From Dimargaris cristalligena (lineage: Eukaryota; Kickxellomycota; Dimargaritomycetes; Dimargaritales; Dimargaritaceae): a stretch of 64,000 nucleotides of DNA. A program made the position numbers and the translations under genes. Below the pieces are notes generated by a model. That model saw only the letters and a program-made list of their open reading frames with translations, was not told the DNA's origin and ran no database searches. Positions 47,160 to 59,300 of this stretch are shown here, in pieces. The stretch covers positions 1 to 64,000 of the forward strand of contig JANBQC010000021.1 in the NCBI GenBank assembly GCA_027576995.1, written 5' to 3'. Numbering within the stretch: position 1 is the stretch's first letter; the number at the start of each line of letters is the position of its first letter.

Positions 47160-48237
47160 GTCCAGGGTCCCTTACCCTCTCTCTCTCCTCTCTCTCTGTT
47201 AAATAATAGCCGACAAACCTGTCTTTTGTTTTGTTTAATCTATTCTACTTCGTACTAACTTAGTTTTGCGCCCTTTGTTCGTCTGCCTCATTCCTTCCGC
47301 ACTTCCCGTCTTCGCCAGCCGATCAGCTTAGTTACCGCCTGCGCTGTCACCGTTTTATTACGACCCGTTCTCACCTGCCACGCTGAGCGAGCTTCGACAC
47401 TTCGTCCGTTTCTCTACCGCTGCCTTTCTTCCTTTAGCAGTGCCTTGGACGCATAGACTCTGTCTCACCTAAAAATTGGGCGGTAGACCTCCTTTTTTGA
47501 AAGACCACCTACTTTTACAGTATATTGTTCAGTTTAAACCACGCTCACCCTGGAGTAGTGTATCTGTGCATATACACGCCTGTGTCGATGGACTATCGCT
47601 ATTTCCTTTCCTCTGTACACTAGTCTAGTTCCGCTCTCTCTTTTACTCCTTATCTTGGCCTTGTTGTCTATTGTCTCCTCTCCTTTTCTTTTCTCTTCTC
47701 TTTGCTACTTACTGGGCTACCTAGCGTAAGCAGCTGTTGGCCTACTACTTCTCTCTTTATTCTGCAGCGTGCTGAAGCCCCCCCCTCTCTCTCTCTCTCT
47801 CCTTCCCCGCATTCTTAACTGCCCACTGACTGATCTTCCCCCGTCCACCTTCACCTTGTGGTTCTTTCAACCCTCGTTTACCTGGGCTTCCTGAGAGCTG
47901 TGTGCTAAACCTAACCCTTACACTTTGGCCAGCCACCGCCATCCAGCAAAGTGCTGTTGTTCATCCAGGCCTTCTTTTCTTCTTCACTCACTCTATTATT
48001 AACTCTTATATTCCCCTTCCCCTCTTTTTCCCCTACTGTCACCCTCCCTCTCCCTCTCTCTTTTTCTTCTATACCCCCCTCCATTCACTTGGTTTCAACC
48101 CTCTTCAGGCTGCCTTATTTTGTCATCTTTCCTTCACCCCCTTACGCTCTGCTCCCTCCTCTCCACTCCACTTCACTACGTCTACTCGGACCCGATAAGC
48201 GTCACCCGAACTCTCGGTTCGCTGTCCGTCTAGTTAT
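47160..48237 (+). promoter_or_regulatory. Pyrimidine-rich leader of the casein kinase gene
   Basis: More than 1 kb in which the plus strand is dominated by C and T, with repeated CTCTCT runs (about 47177-47200 and 47784-47802). It stops at the start codon of the kinase. Likely promoter plus 5' untranslated region; the transcription start cannot be placed. Confidence 0.5.
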
Positions 48238-50285
48238 ATGCAGCAGCAAGTCGTAAAATTCAACGCCTACCAGCCCTCTCGTCAATCCGCCAGCAACGGC
48301 CGAATGCAGTACTCATCACCCAACGTCGTGGGCGTCCACTACCAGGTCGGAAAACGAATCGGCGAGGGTAGCTTTGGCATCATTTACGAAGGTACGTGTC
48401 GTTTCACCTAGACCTGTCACACACTGTTTCTCCACTTGGCCCTAGTCCTCTGTTTTGTCGCGTCGCCCGTGTCTAACGCCATTTTATACTATATATATTT
48501 CTCTGTAATCCTTACTATTCCCCAGGCATCAATCTACTTAACAATCAGCCCGTGGCCATTAAATTCGTAAGTTTAGTTTCCTCGCCTTACGAGGCCCCGT
48601 CGTTGAACACCCCTGTTTTTTTTTAACAAAAAATCTTTCTCACTGCGACCTCGTTGCCCAATTTCACATGTCCGAACACCACCACGTCAACCAGCTTAAC
48701 ACCATAAACCATACGTCAACACACTCCTTCCTACTGTTGGATTGTTATTTCGCCATTATCCTGAAAGGCTTGGCTACCTGACCCACCTTGCTACGAACCA
48801 ATCCCCTAATGCACACCTTATTGTCCAATCATTGGTATGTTCCATCTGACTGGTCGCCATCGTATCTGTAGGAACCCCGCAAAAGCGATGCACCCCAACT
48901 TCGGGATGAATACCGCACTTACAAGATTCTGACGGGGCTTGTGGGTATTCCCACGGTGTATTACTTCGGTCAAGAGGGCCTGCATAACATATTGTGCATG
49001 GACTTACTCGGCAAAAGCTTAGAGGATATGTTCGACTTTTGTGACCGCAAATTCTCAGTCAAGACCGTTTGTATGCTTGCGAAGAGTATGGTGAGTGATT
49101 TTTGGTCCAGCTTTTTTATTCTTTACAAGTCCGCCTCCGATGTGTCCGAGTACATTGATCTACTCTTCTGTTCTCTGCATAGTTGTTCGAATTACCGACC
49201 TGCCTCGGGAGAGTATATTATTGGCACTCTTGGTGTCAATCCGCCACTCACTCACTCAATCCCATACATAACCGCCAGTTGAGATCAACTAATGTCCCCC
49301 CTCTATCACTCCTCTAACTATGTCCTACTTGTATCGGTGATAAATCAAATCCATGCAGATTGCCCGGGTTCAAAGCGTTCACGAGCGGTATCTAATCTAT
49401 CGTGATATCAAGCCCGATAATTTCCTCGTTGGCCGCCCCTATACCAAGAATGCTAATCTAATTCATTTAATCGATTTTGGAATGGCCAAGTACTATTGGG
49501 ATGTTAAGAAGCAGCAACACATTCCCTACCGTGAGCGGAAAAGTCTTAGTGGTACCGCCCGGTACATGAGCATCAACACCCATCTTGGGCGGGAACAGTC
49601 CCGGCGCGACGACCTCGAGGCGCTGGGCCATGTGTTTATGTACTTTTTACGCGGCCAGCTCCCATGGCAGGGACTGAAGGCAGCCACTAATAAGCAAAAA
49701 TACGAACGCATCGGTGAAAAGAAACACCAGACCCCCATTAAGGAGCTATGTCAGGGCTTCCCCGAAGAATTCGCTATTTATCTCAACTACGCCCGCAAGT
49801 TAGGGTTTGAGGAAACCCCCGACTACGAGTATCTGATGGGCCTCTTTAATACTGCCCTCGAGAATACCGGCGAGGAGGACGATGGCATCTACGACTGGAT
49901 CGTAAAGGCCTCGAACCGCAGTAGCACCCGCACCAACAGTACCAGCCATCGGACCGCCGGGGGCTACCAAACCCCGCGGGCTTCGGCTCAGATGGCCAAT
50001 GCGTCTCCAGCCGGCCAGACCGCAGTGAATGGCGTGACACCGACTGCGGCGGGCGCCCATACCCAGGCCACTCTGGTTGCCCCCAATACTAAAGGCCACG
50101 ATTTGCCCACGACGGCCCATGCCGATGCGGAGGCCGGCTATGTATCCAGGGTTATCCCGCCAGAGGGTACGGATGCCAACGTTTCTAACCAGGCGTCACA
50201 AAACAACTACCACCACCCCTCTAGCAAGAAGGGTTTCTTTTCGCGTCTCTCTGATCTTCTTACTTGCCGGTCCTGCTGCAGTTAA
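48238..50285 (+). CDS. YCK: Casein kinase I, Yck type, membrane-anchored
   Basis: Four exons: 48238-48391, 48526-48566 (41 bases), 48872-49090 and 49359-50285; 446 residues. Introns are 134, 305 and 268 bases, all GT-AG and in phase. Yck-type CK1 kinases are serine/threonine kinases of the plasma membrane or vacuole that act in endocytosis, nutrient-sensor signalling and trafficking. The glycine loop [13 protein letters not shown] is near 40-52 and the lysine of VAIKF is at 64. The catalytic [12 protein letters not shown] (aspartate near 154) is CK1-typical. [10 protein letters not shown] and the CK1 signature [14 protein letters not shown] follow, then [12 protein letters not shown]. The C-terminal tail is Ser/Thr/Ala-rich and ends CRSCCS, the kind of terminus that is palmitoylated in Yck proteins. 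The ATG is the first in frame and follows stops upstream. Confidence 0.93.
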
Positions 50286-51671
50286 CCGGGCTGGTGCTCG
50301 TCGTTTTCCCCTGTACGATCGGTCCCGGTGCTGACGCTGACCATCTCGAATCCGCCCCATTCTGGTTATCGTTTCTCCTCCCTTCTCTATCTTATTTTAA
50401 TCTTATCCTCTTTCGCTCTTTCCCCCATTGTCGGCTAACATTAATCTCTATAGTATCCCCCGGCTCAACCTAAATCTGTTCCCCTTGCGATATTCCAACG
50501 TGTTCCATCGTCGTCGCAATTATGGGTCTGTGGTTGTCTTTTTCCTAATTCTCGCCTGTCCGAGTTTCGGCTTCGTATCTGTTTATCCATAAATAACCTC
50601 CCCAGCTTGGTTTCTGTCTAGACTTGGTATCCCACCGCCTGTTTCAGAGTCACCACTCCCTTCACCACTCTTCATCTGATTCGTTTTCGTATTCCTTTTT
50701 TAAATTTCCGCCATACCTACTTAATAGTGCACCAGCCTGATCAAATCAATCCTAATCCGCATTCTACGCCTGTGCGGTCATTGGCGCCTTGCGCCAGTGT
50801 TGATTTGGTTATTAATACTTCGTCCATTTTTTTAAAGCTCCCTTCGGTTATCATGTGTCGTACCTCAACTTTGCCTCCTTCCCCCCTCTATCTTTCGATG
50901 CTCTAAACCATTCCTCATATCACTCCCCCAAAGATCTGCCTTTTCGGTTCTTTATCATTCTCCCAAATTGGTCGCATCCTCATTGCATTCGGTTCCGGGT
51001 CCTTTTTTATCTTGGTTTTTTATTTATCAATTACGTATGCGGTTACTATTCGATCATATTTCCCCTTTCCAGACCGACTGCCACCCAGCCTTTTTCTATA
51101 CCGCCCCATTGCGCGGCACTCACACTCCATTTATTAACTTGTGTGTTTACTCTTTTACTTTATAACTTGGCCCATTCTTTTGTCTTTAGGATTCCCGGCA
51201 ATCTGCCCCTTCGTGTATTATGATGATTCCTGTTTTTTTATTACTTTTGGATCGAACCACCAATTCTCTATTTCCTCTAAAAATACATTGGTTCCCTTTT
51301 GTTTTATTTACTATTAAAGTTCTTTGGTTATTATAGGACATTGTGTATTTAGCGTTTTAGATCGTTTGTCGTGTTCTGTCGGCGTAGATTAAATCGCCCC
51401 TAAGAGCCCTTAGTTACAACGTTGTTCAACCATTTAACCAATGACCTAATCTGTCCTCCTTGTCTGCTTATACTACTAGTACTTTGGTGGACATGGTTGA
51501 TTTCGTGGTTTTTGATGGTCAGTTTGGTGCCCGAATCGGGATTCATTTGGTTTTTTTGAGTTGACTGTCACCCGGGTTTACTGCTCTTAGTCCGTCAAGA
51601 GTCCCGAGGATAGACTTCTAATGGTAGGCGGGGTTTAGACTCGGTCAAACGGGCTACTAGCATCAGGTATG

Positions 51672-52252
51672 GGCCACAGTGTTAACCAATAAAGGCCTAG
51701 GTGATTAGTTATGCAAGGGACGTGCAGTGGGCACACTTACGGGTCAGTATGAGGGGGTGAGTATATATAGGGTTTATTGGAGTAAACTAGGGGGTAAGAA
51801 TAAGCTGAGGAATTAAACCAGTCTTAAGGGGGCCCAGTTATATATATGTGGGGACAACTCCAGAGGGAGGTCCCAAGGGAAGACTATGGGTAACTAAGGT
51901 ATATAGTGAGAATAGGCCAACTGGATGGCTACTAGGATTTGGAAGACTCTCAGGGTAACTAGAAGAGTCTTTGGATCAGCATGTTGAGTGATTAATGTAG
52001 AGAGCTGGAGTCTGGAAGGGGAAGGGTTATATTGCAGCCAGAAGAGGCCTCCCCCCCATAGGATAGAGGCTGATCTCCCCCACAGCAACTCCTCCCTGAG
52101 GGAGGAAGACCCACAGGACTATGGCAGAGATAGGCCAACCCCCCCAATGGCACAAAAGTAGTACCTCATCCAGGAGGAATAAAATATACCAACCCGAGTA
52201 GCCAGCTATTGTTTCTTGTCTTGGAAATAAATACTTACTTTATATTTCAACA
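51672..52252 (+). mobile_element. Possible degenerate solo LTR
   Basis: The block starts TGTTAACC and ends TTTCAACA, giving TG...CA termini. It contains TATATATA (51761-51770 and 51839-51847) and an AATAAA about 30 bases before the end, as LTRs do. A shorter version could start TGTGGGGACAAC at 51847. No matching target-site duplication is visible and no polymerase or gag-like frame lies beside it. The call rests on layout only. Confidence 0.3.
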
Positions 52253-52344
52253 TGTTTAAATCATTATTTATTTACCTGCCCCACTTGGCATCCTTTAACT
52301 ATTTCACCTATAGTTCCTGGCCCTACTTGGCCCACTCGGTTACA

Positions 52345-52485
52345 ATATGATATAGGGTAATCCCATAGTACCAGGGATGACCATGGGAAGGTTAATATGG
52401 TGCTATAAGGCCTAATAAGGGTGGACAGTATGGTGTTTAGATTAAGGTAGATTAGAAGGGCCAATATTAACCAGGGTTATGTTGT
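52345..52485. repeat. Dispersed repeat, copy B
   Basis: Matches 25-150 in the same orientation, about 80 percent identical by eye, missing about 14 bases present in copy A near its left end. It begins about 90 bases after the LTR-like block, so the two may belong to one composite element. Confidence 0.7.
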
Positions 52486-53952
52486 ATTAATCATTGTTAT
52501 TAGTCATCTGGGATGAGCAAAATATGTGAGGTCCAGTGTGGCACCAAGTAATTTATGCCAATAACCCTAATCTACCTATGTGTTTCTTTGCATGCCTGTA
52601 GTAATACAACTACAAAAATAATGGTTTATAGAACTATGATAGCACTCCAGCAGACATTTGTTAGGTTGGGAGACTGTGGTGCAAATATTTGTCAACTCAC
52701 TGTATTAACCATAATGGGGCCCACACAGGAATATACCATCCAGATAAATGTATGCATCAATGGAAGTCCCAATAAACGGGCTGCCTTGGACCAGGTTGGA
52801 TGGGGTATGAAAGCATTGCCTATGGGTGCCTTGTGAAGGCAATACAGGACAGAGTGTCTTTTTAAAAAAGTATGTATGGCTGGGGATGGGAGGGAATTGC
52901 TTGGCAGTGGACAGTTGATGGTCTAGTGGGTGTGTAGATGCCATGGCCAGCAGTGTGCATTGGGGGTTTGATTGTTCTAATGCATAATGCTTACACTCCC
53001 CTCCCTTTTTCCCATTTGCTTGTTTCATGGAGAACAGAGTATTGGGGTCCAGCTGAACTTGAGCTATGGGTATGACATATTACAGGCATTTTTACTTGGG
53101 TCACCTATGTTGGGGGGAGGCACGGTTAAAGAGTGGTCAGGTGGGCTTGCTATCCAAAGCCGTGGTTCAAGCTTTTGTTTTTTATTAGATGAGATCCCAC
53201 TGTATTGGGTTCGGTGGACGCCCCCTGGTGCAGTAGATAGAGCAGGTGGAGATGTATCTATTCAATTAAATTAGCTTTTTTATTGCATTGGCCCGGTGTG
53301 CTTACTTTCTCACATAGTCGTCATCTACTTGCCTTTTTCACCCTTTGGTTCTTCCACACACCTATCCCTCCCCCGATATGCAAGCCCAATTGCCTGACTA
53401 TGAAGTAATACTAACTGGTCAGCGATAACCACCTTATACATCAGCTCCACCATCCTGCTAGTTTCCTACTGCGTGATTAGCTTCTACCGCTAAGACTATT
53501 TTCTTCCCCTAGCCCTATGTGTTCAGCATGGTTAAAGTTGCTGATACTGCCTCAATGGGCGAGAGCGGAGGGGGTTGAGTGAATCAACAGTGTAGTGCGT
53601 CGGTATCATAGTGGTTTGCGATCTCTGCCATAGCCAATTACCTTTTTTCCAACTTCTACTGACCCAACCCACTCATCGGGGGCGTATTCCCAGGTAGAGC
53701 TAATCAGATTAATGGATACGACAATAAGAAAACCACAAAACCACCTTTGCCGGGCTTCTTTGGGTCTGAGTTGGTCCAGAGAAATGAAGAAAGCAGTTTG
53801 GTGATCAATGGGAGAGTGGTCTCCGGGGCCAGTAGACGAGAGGCGGCCCAATTAAGCTTCCAAGCAGTCACTGCAAGGGATGCGCAGGAAGTTGGCATGT
53901 AAGCCGTAGTTTGACGGGGACTGGGGAAGGATTGATTAGGATGTCGAAATAA

Positions 53953-53961
53953 TATAAATAG
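53953..53961 (+). promoter_or_regulatory. TATA box TATAAATAG of the coiled-coil gene
   Basis: TATAAATAG lies 251 bases before the ATG at 54204 and is identical to the elements upstream of the DPBB gene and CAP gene 3. Confidence 0.55.
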
Positions 53962-54203
53962 AAGGGGAGTCTGGTTAAGGCTGGTCTCCCTATCTTTCGC
54001 CGCTTTAGTTCACTTTGATCTGCCAACAATTCGGACCTTCAACCATCTAACCCATCCCTTACTTAACTGCCCATGTTCATCGCAATGGAACCCTCACCAT
54101 TACACTATTAATAACTCTTTGGACTTTGTCCATCCTCAGCACCTACCTTTGGGCCTGCCCTCGTATTACCTCCGGGGATTCTACCCCCATTTTCTCGGGC
54201 AGC

Positions 54204-54653
54204 ATGTCCCTGCTCAACGTCGACCAGCCTCCGACCAACGAATTCAGCGCCGAAAAGCCCCCGACCAACGGATCAATGGATCATCCCTCACCCACCTGCG
54301 ATGTCGGTAGTGGCTGCCTCGTGGACCTCCATGACCTTGCTGAGACTGTTCACCCCGTTGCCTTCATTCGCCGTAGCATTGAGATTCGCCCGATACAAAT
54401 CAAACTTGAGCAGACCAAGACCGAGCTCGAGAAATATCGCCGTGCGTTCCACAAGCGTAAACAAGAGGTGGAACATCAATGCACGGAGATTCAGAACTGT
54501 TATGCGATGATTCAAAACTATCACACGGTGATCCAAGACCTTCGTTCTGAAGTGGGGCACCAGCACATGGAGTATGCGTACATCTTAGCCTATAGGGCTA
54601 ATGACGGCGCTGCCATTCCCGATTATTCCGGGCCGTACAACACCGTAAGTTAA
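54204..54653 (+). CDS. Short coiled-coil protein, unknown function
   Basis: A frame of 149 residues as read. A polar start with a repeated PPTNEFSAEKPPTNG is followed by a long charged helix (about 65-130: EQTKTELEKYRRAFHKRKQE, CYAMIQNYHTVIQDLRSEVG) that fits a coiled coil. No family recognised. The first ATG lies 251 bases after a TATAAATAG element, which supports a real gene. The last codons contain a perfect donor (GTAAGT at 54645) three codons before the stop. The true C-terminus may therefore lie in a second exon, for example from about 55298, but I could not confirm one. The frame is open 26 codons upstream without an ATG. Confidence 0.55.
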   Translation: MSLLNVDQPPTNEFSAEKPPTNGSMDHPSPTCDVGSGCLVDLHDLAETVHPVAFIRRSIEIRPIQIKLEQTKTELEKYRRAFHKRKQEVEHQCTEIQNCYAMIQNYHTVIQDLRSEVGHQHMEYAYILAYRANDGAAIPDYSGPYNTVS

Positions 54654-56321
54654 CAAGTATAGTTGATTGGATGCAATAATAATATTGTTATGAAGCTGAG
54701 GGCCGAGTGAATTAATTCCCACATAGAACTGAACTATACGTGGCGCACTATACCATCCAAATCGGCCCCCACACTCTCCTCATTCGTCTAATCCAACCTA
54801 GTCATCTGATCATTACTATGCCTAACCATTACGTAATCTGACCATCTATGTCATTGCTAACATTTAATTTATGATCCATACACACCATTTGCATAACCCA
54901 CATCTGGTTATGGCTGGCGGCACTGCTCTTATATTGGATTCCGCCTCCATTATCGCATAATTTAGGTTTAAGTTTTAGGCATGTATATCTGACCAATTGG
55001 CTCAATTAGAGTGGCCAATCTGCCTTACTCTCCAACTTTTATCAAACCATCCCCTATACCCGGATGGGTGCTTTAGCACGGTAATTATCTGGTTAATGGA
55101 TACACTAAATTAGTACTAATATTAATAATGGCTGGCTTCAAATGTATCAATACATCTATCCTGTAAGTATGGTAGGCTACGTCACATCTGTACAACACCG
55201 GGGTTCCTAACCAGCCCAGTCACTAATCACACTATTATACCCATTGGTGGCTTCTATGCCAACTATTACAATAATTATCCCTCACTCTAGGTCCTAAAAT
55301 GGCGCTTCCTTCCGCGGCCATTCCCCAGTTCGCTCAATACCACTGTCTCCGTTACTTTGCCCCCCGTTCTCTCTATTTTTTTTCTTTCGTGGGGGCTCCT
55401 ATCCTCTAGCATCCCTACCCTTGACCCTGGGTGATATTTTTCGTCTTTCGATTTAGTCTTCTTAGTTTATAGGGTCACTATTCAATATAATAAATATAGC
55501 GATATTCCCTTTTCTGAGTTCGTTTATATAAAAGTGGCACCGAGTGGTCCAATACCTGGAGAATGTCTCATTTAGTAATGATTTCTAAGGCCCTGGTATT
55601 CGGCTGGCCATCACATAGTCATTCTCCTAGAATTTAAAATGTATTTAGTCAATACGAGGAAACCCAGTTTATTTCTTTCTTCATACTACCTGTATGTAAT
55701 AGGAGCTTTTTAAGGTACGCTATGTTGCAAAATACACCATGGGGATGCTTGGGATAGTCGCTTCTCATACCATCAAATCACTTGGTCCGCGCCAATAAAT
55801 CACTCGACAATAAACCAAAATTAGTTAAGTGTTTTCCAATTGTCCGATTACTAATATGTTTGGTAGTAAGATAAAGATAAGGCCTGGACAAGAACAACAC
55901 ATGTACGATGCCAGGAGGGTGGTGCTGTTAACAAGATACATTGACGATGCCAACGTGTGGAATGATAGGGGCACAAATAAGTTATCCGAAAACTCTCAAA
56001 TTACTGTAGTAAGGGTATTGGACTATAGAAATAGGGGAGTCCCTGTAGAATTAGTTACTGTATGACAAGAATGAAGGGCACACCGCTCACACATTTATTT
56101 GGGTCGACTATTCGAATTCCGCCCCCCCTAAAACTACTATAAAGTACTCCATCCATTTCTCTAACAAAACGGAAAAATAATTACTAATATCCATTGTATT
56201 AGGATAGAAAACCGGCCACTAAAATGAAGCAGCAAATCAGATTTTTTGAACGTATAGAATAACGAATAAAGAAATAGTAATAATAAAGGGTGGGAAATAG
56301 GAGCTAAAGAGCAAATCACGT
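54654..56321. other. Intergenic region or undetected second exon
   Basis: AT-rich, between the coiled-coil gene and the 3' end of the NUP98-NUP96 gene. A CTCTAG acceptor at 55298 opens a phase-0 frame of about 45 codons that could be the second exon of the coiled-coil gene. An orphan 78-codon frame (55829-56065, ends GVPVELVTV) has no recognised motif. Confidence 0.4.
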
Positions 56322-59300
56322 TTAGGAAGCAATGCTGTTGGTAATAGCACGGTAGTTCTCATGGGACAGTTTATGGAGACGCATCAAACGATGGTCTTCG
56401 GGAATGGGCACCCGTCGACCGGATGCCGAAGGGCCGCTGCTCGTCGTCGCACGTCCGGGAATCACATCAGCATTAAACAGACTGCTGTTCAGGGAGAAGG
56501 AGTCGCTCGGTCCAGCGACGGTCGTTAAAATGGCGGTGGCGTTTGGGCGAGTGGATTGGCCCACCTGCTGGGAGGCATTTCCGGCGATTCTCAGATAGCG
56601 ATCGATTTGGTGGATATACGTTTGTAAACGCATGGTCATTTCCGATTGACTCACTTTGAACGTCGTATGCAGGCCCTGGGGGTGGCGGGCGGCCAGGGAA
56701 GTGCGGCTGAGCGACATACCACCGCCCGGGTGCCGGCGCGGGAAGGGAATGTCGGTGTAGGATAAGGGCGTAGGGCCCTGGAGCTGGGGCATTTGTTTGA
56801 GTAGGGCCTGCATCCGGCGGCGCAGGTTGTAGAGTTCGCTATCGTGTCCCCCGGCAGCTGGTTTGGAAGTGGATGAGGTTGAGGATGCCGATGGTGATGG
56901 TCCTGGTGCCGCTAACGAAGCCGACGACGATGGGGTCGCTTGGGTAGAAGGAGCCTGGTCGTCCTTGGGGGAGCCGTTCGGCCGGGTCACCAGGTCGCGG
57001 TAAAACGCGGAGAAGTGGGCCACAATATCCATATAGTCCAGGTAAATTTGACCACCCATGGACCAATGGGTCACGGCCGCCGAATCCAGTCGCGTGAGCA
57101 AGGAGCGGAGGGAAGCGTACTCTTCGTTCAGAACGGCGGTGGGGGCTAGATAGGTTAGCAATGTACTATGGGCTTGGGTATACCGACCGGCCCGGATCCA
57201 GTAGCAAGTCGCCGTCAAGTACTGTTGGTCATAAAACGCGCGCAGGGCCAAGGCTTCGTCCACCCAGTCCATAGGAATATGTAGGGTTTCCACCAGGAAA
57301 TTAACCGCATCCTGGGGCATAAGGGGCTCGAGCAATTGGGCCACTAGGTCCTGGTCCACATGGAGTGTGGTTTCGGAACCCGTGGGTTGCTCATTGGGGA
57401 GACAGCGGCGTAGCAAATCAATCAGACCGGCCCGACGGGCCTGCGGTTCACCAACGAAAAGCCACACATAGGCCGCCCAACGCCAGAGGCCGATGGTCTC
57501 CAACTGAAAGGCGAAAGAGGCACACAAGCGATCGGAAGTATGGCTCACGATTCGCGGCCCCGTCACGTCAGCGGTGTCAGTACCGTGGACCTGGGCTGTC
57601 GAGGACTTGGTCAGGGTGGAACCGTCGCTAAAGTTACGCACATGGTACACCCGGGCCAGTACCTGGAAGAGCACCCAGCTAGTGCGATAGTCGAACGGAG
57701 AGGGCGAGTTGCCCAAGGGGGCTAGGGCCCGCTCCAACGGGTACCGCGTGTCGGTGAAGAGTTTAAACAGATGGAAGAGGGTGTTCCACTCGTCGGTCAC
57801 CAGTGGTTTAACGAGGCCCACCCGGGCGCCGTAGGCGCGGGTCACCGCCGTATGCCAGGGGGCAGGGGCAGCGACCAGTCCCTTTCCGCTTTTGTCGGTA
57901 TCGGCCAAGACGGCCTCCTGGTATAGGGCCACGGCCGCGGGGAATTGGGCGGGACCGTTGACGGTGGTGGACTTCGAGCTATACCAAATATGGGCCGCAA
58001 AGGCCCGTTTCCAATCTAGTCCTTCACAAACGTGGAAGGCATACGGAGTTCCTTGGCTAGATAGGTCGGTCTGGGTAGCTGCCGGCGGGGTACAATGCGA
58101 AAAACCAACGTTCCCTGCCAGCAACTCGTACACCCGACGATAATCATGGTCGATTTGGGGCAGGCAGTCCGAGGCTTCCCACTCATTTAATTGGGCGGCG
58201 ATATCCTCCTGCATCAGGGTATTCCCCCCGCCAATCTGGGCCAGAAGGGTGGCCAGTCGGTAGTTGTGGACCCGCGAGGCCAGCTGGGTGGCTACGGGAA
58301 TACGCCGAGCCAATAGCATCTGGAATATCGCGCGGGGCCAGTTCTTCTGGGCTAGTCCGACTTTGGTCTCCTGGTGTGCGGCCGTATCCACCGCATCCTG
58401 CAACCAGCCGCTGATCAGGGCACGACGCTCGAGGAAATGGGCACGCTCCTGCACTTTGGCATCGACGGCCGTCGCCTCCGAGTAGGTCAGCAGCGCGGGT
58501 AGGGGGTCCCAAAGGGCAGCCCCCAGCTTCCACATCAGCCCTTCGTCGGGGTTAAGCGGGTGTCCAACCAGGTGGGCCATTTTGACACTTTCGGCCAGGT
58601 CGGCGAACTGCAGAGTGGGGCGCAGCTGGGCTTGGGGGACCCCCTGGTCATCCCGGACAATTTCCGAGTGGGATAACAGGGTGCGAAGCAGTACCTCGTG
58701 GGGCTCCCGAATCGATTCCACGGAGAGGCTGCTTTCGCCGTTATTCGGCCAAATAGATAGTTGGACTAGAGAAGTGGTAACGGAAGAGATCGCATCTGGG
58801 ACCAATTGGGAAGTGAAGTTGCCACCCCCGATAATCAGTAAGCCACCGGGACCCCAACTCACCCGACGGGAGCGGCCCAGCATCAAACCAGCATCAGCAA
58901 CCAAATGGGAATTCCCGGTTAGTAGCGACAGCACGGGGTCGACCACACGAGGGTGGAAGGGCTGCCCATCAAATTCGGTAACGGTGGTGGGCTCCCAGAC
59001 TTGCGGGAGTTCCACGGGTTGGTGAGGAATTTGAATCGTTGGTTGGCTGGTGGGGTTCGCCTAAGCAACAGGGAGGCGTAGATGGTTAGGAATGGAGGAG
59101 GGTAGAGAATGGTGTGTGGTTAGTGATAGGGTAAAACTACATGGCGTCTGTCTATGATCAAGTTATGAAATAAAATCAATTCACAATCTGGCTAGGTAAA
59201 GGCAAACAAGGGCAGTAGAGGATGGGGGGTGGGGTGGCGGAATTTATTGGCTAATAAAGTAAAAAGGCAGGCTAGATATAATAAGAGAAAAAAGGGCAAA

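Larger units (their letters stand above)
43481..48237. other. Large intergenic region
   Basis: About 4.7 kb with no supported gene. Isolated frames at 43864-44253 and 44586-44834 have protein-like stretches without recognisable domains. It contains TA tracts (near 44504-44517 and 46090-46108), a GA/TG run (46500-46526) and a GGT run (46676-46703). From about 47160 to 48237 the plus strand is strongly pyrimidine-rich and leads into the casein kinase gene. Confidence 0.5.
50286..53952. other. Intergenic region with LTR-like and repeat DNA
   Basis: The first 1.2 kb after the kinase gene stays T/C-rich on the plus strand. From about 51650 composition changes to G/A-rich with an LTR-like block, followed by a repeat shared with the window start. 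Frames at 52555-52836 and 52987-53274 have no recognised domains. The right end is the promoter of the coiled-coil gene. Confidence 0.5.
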
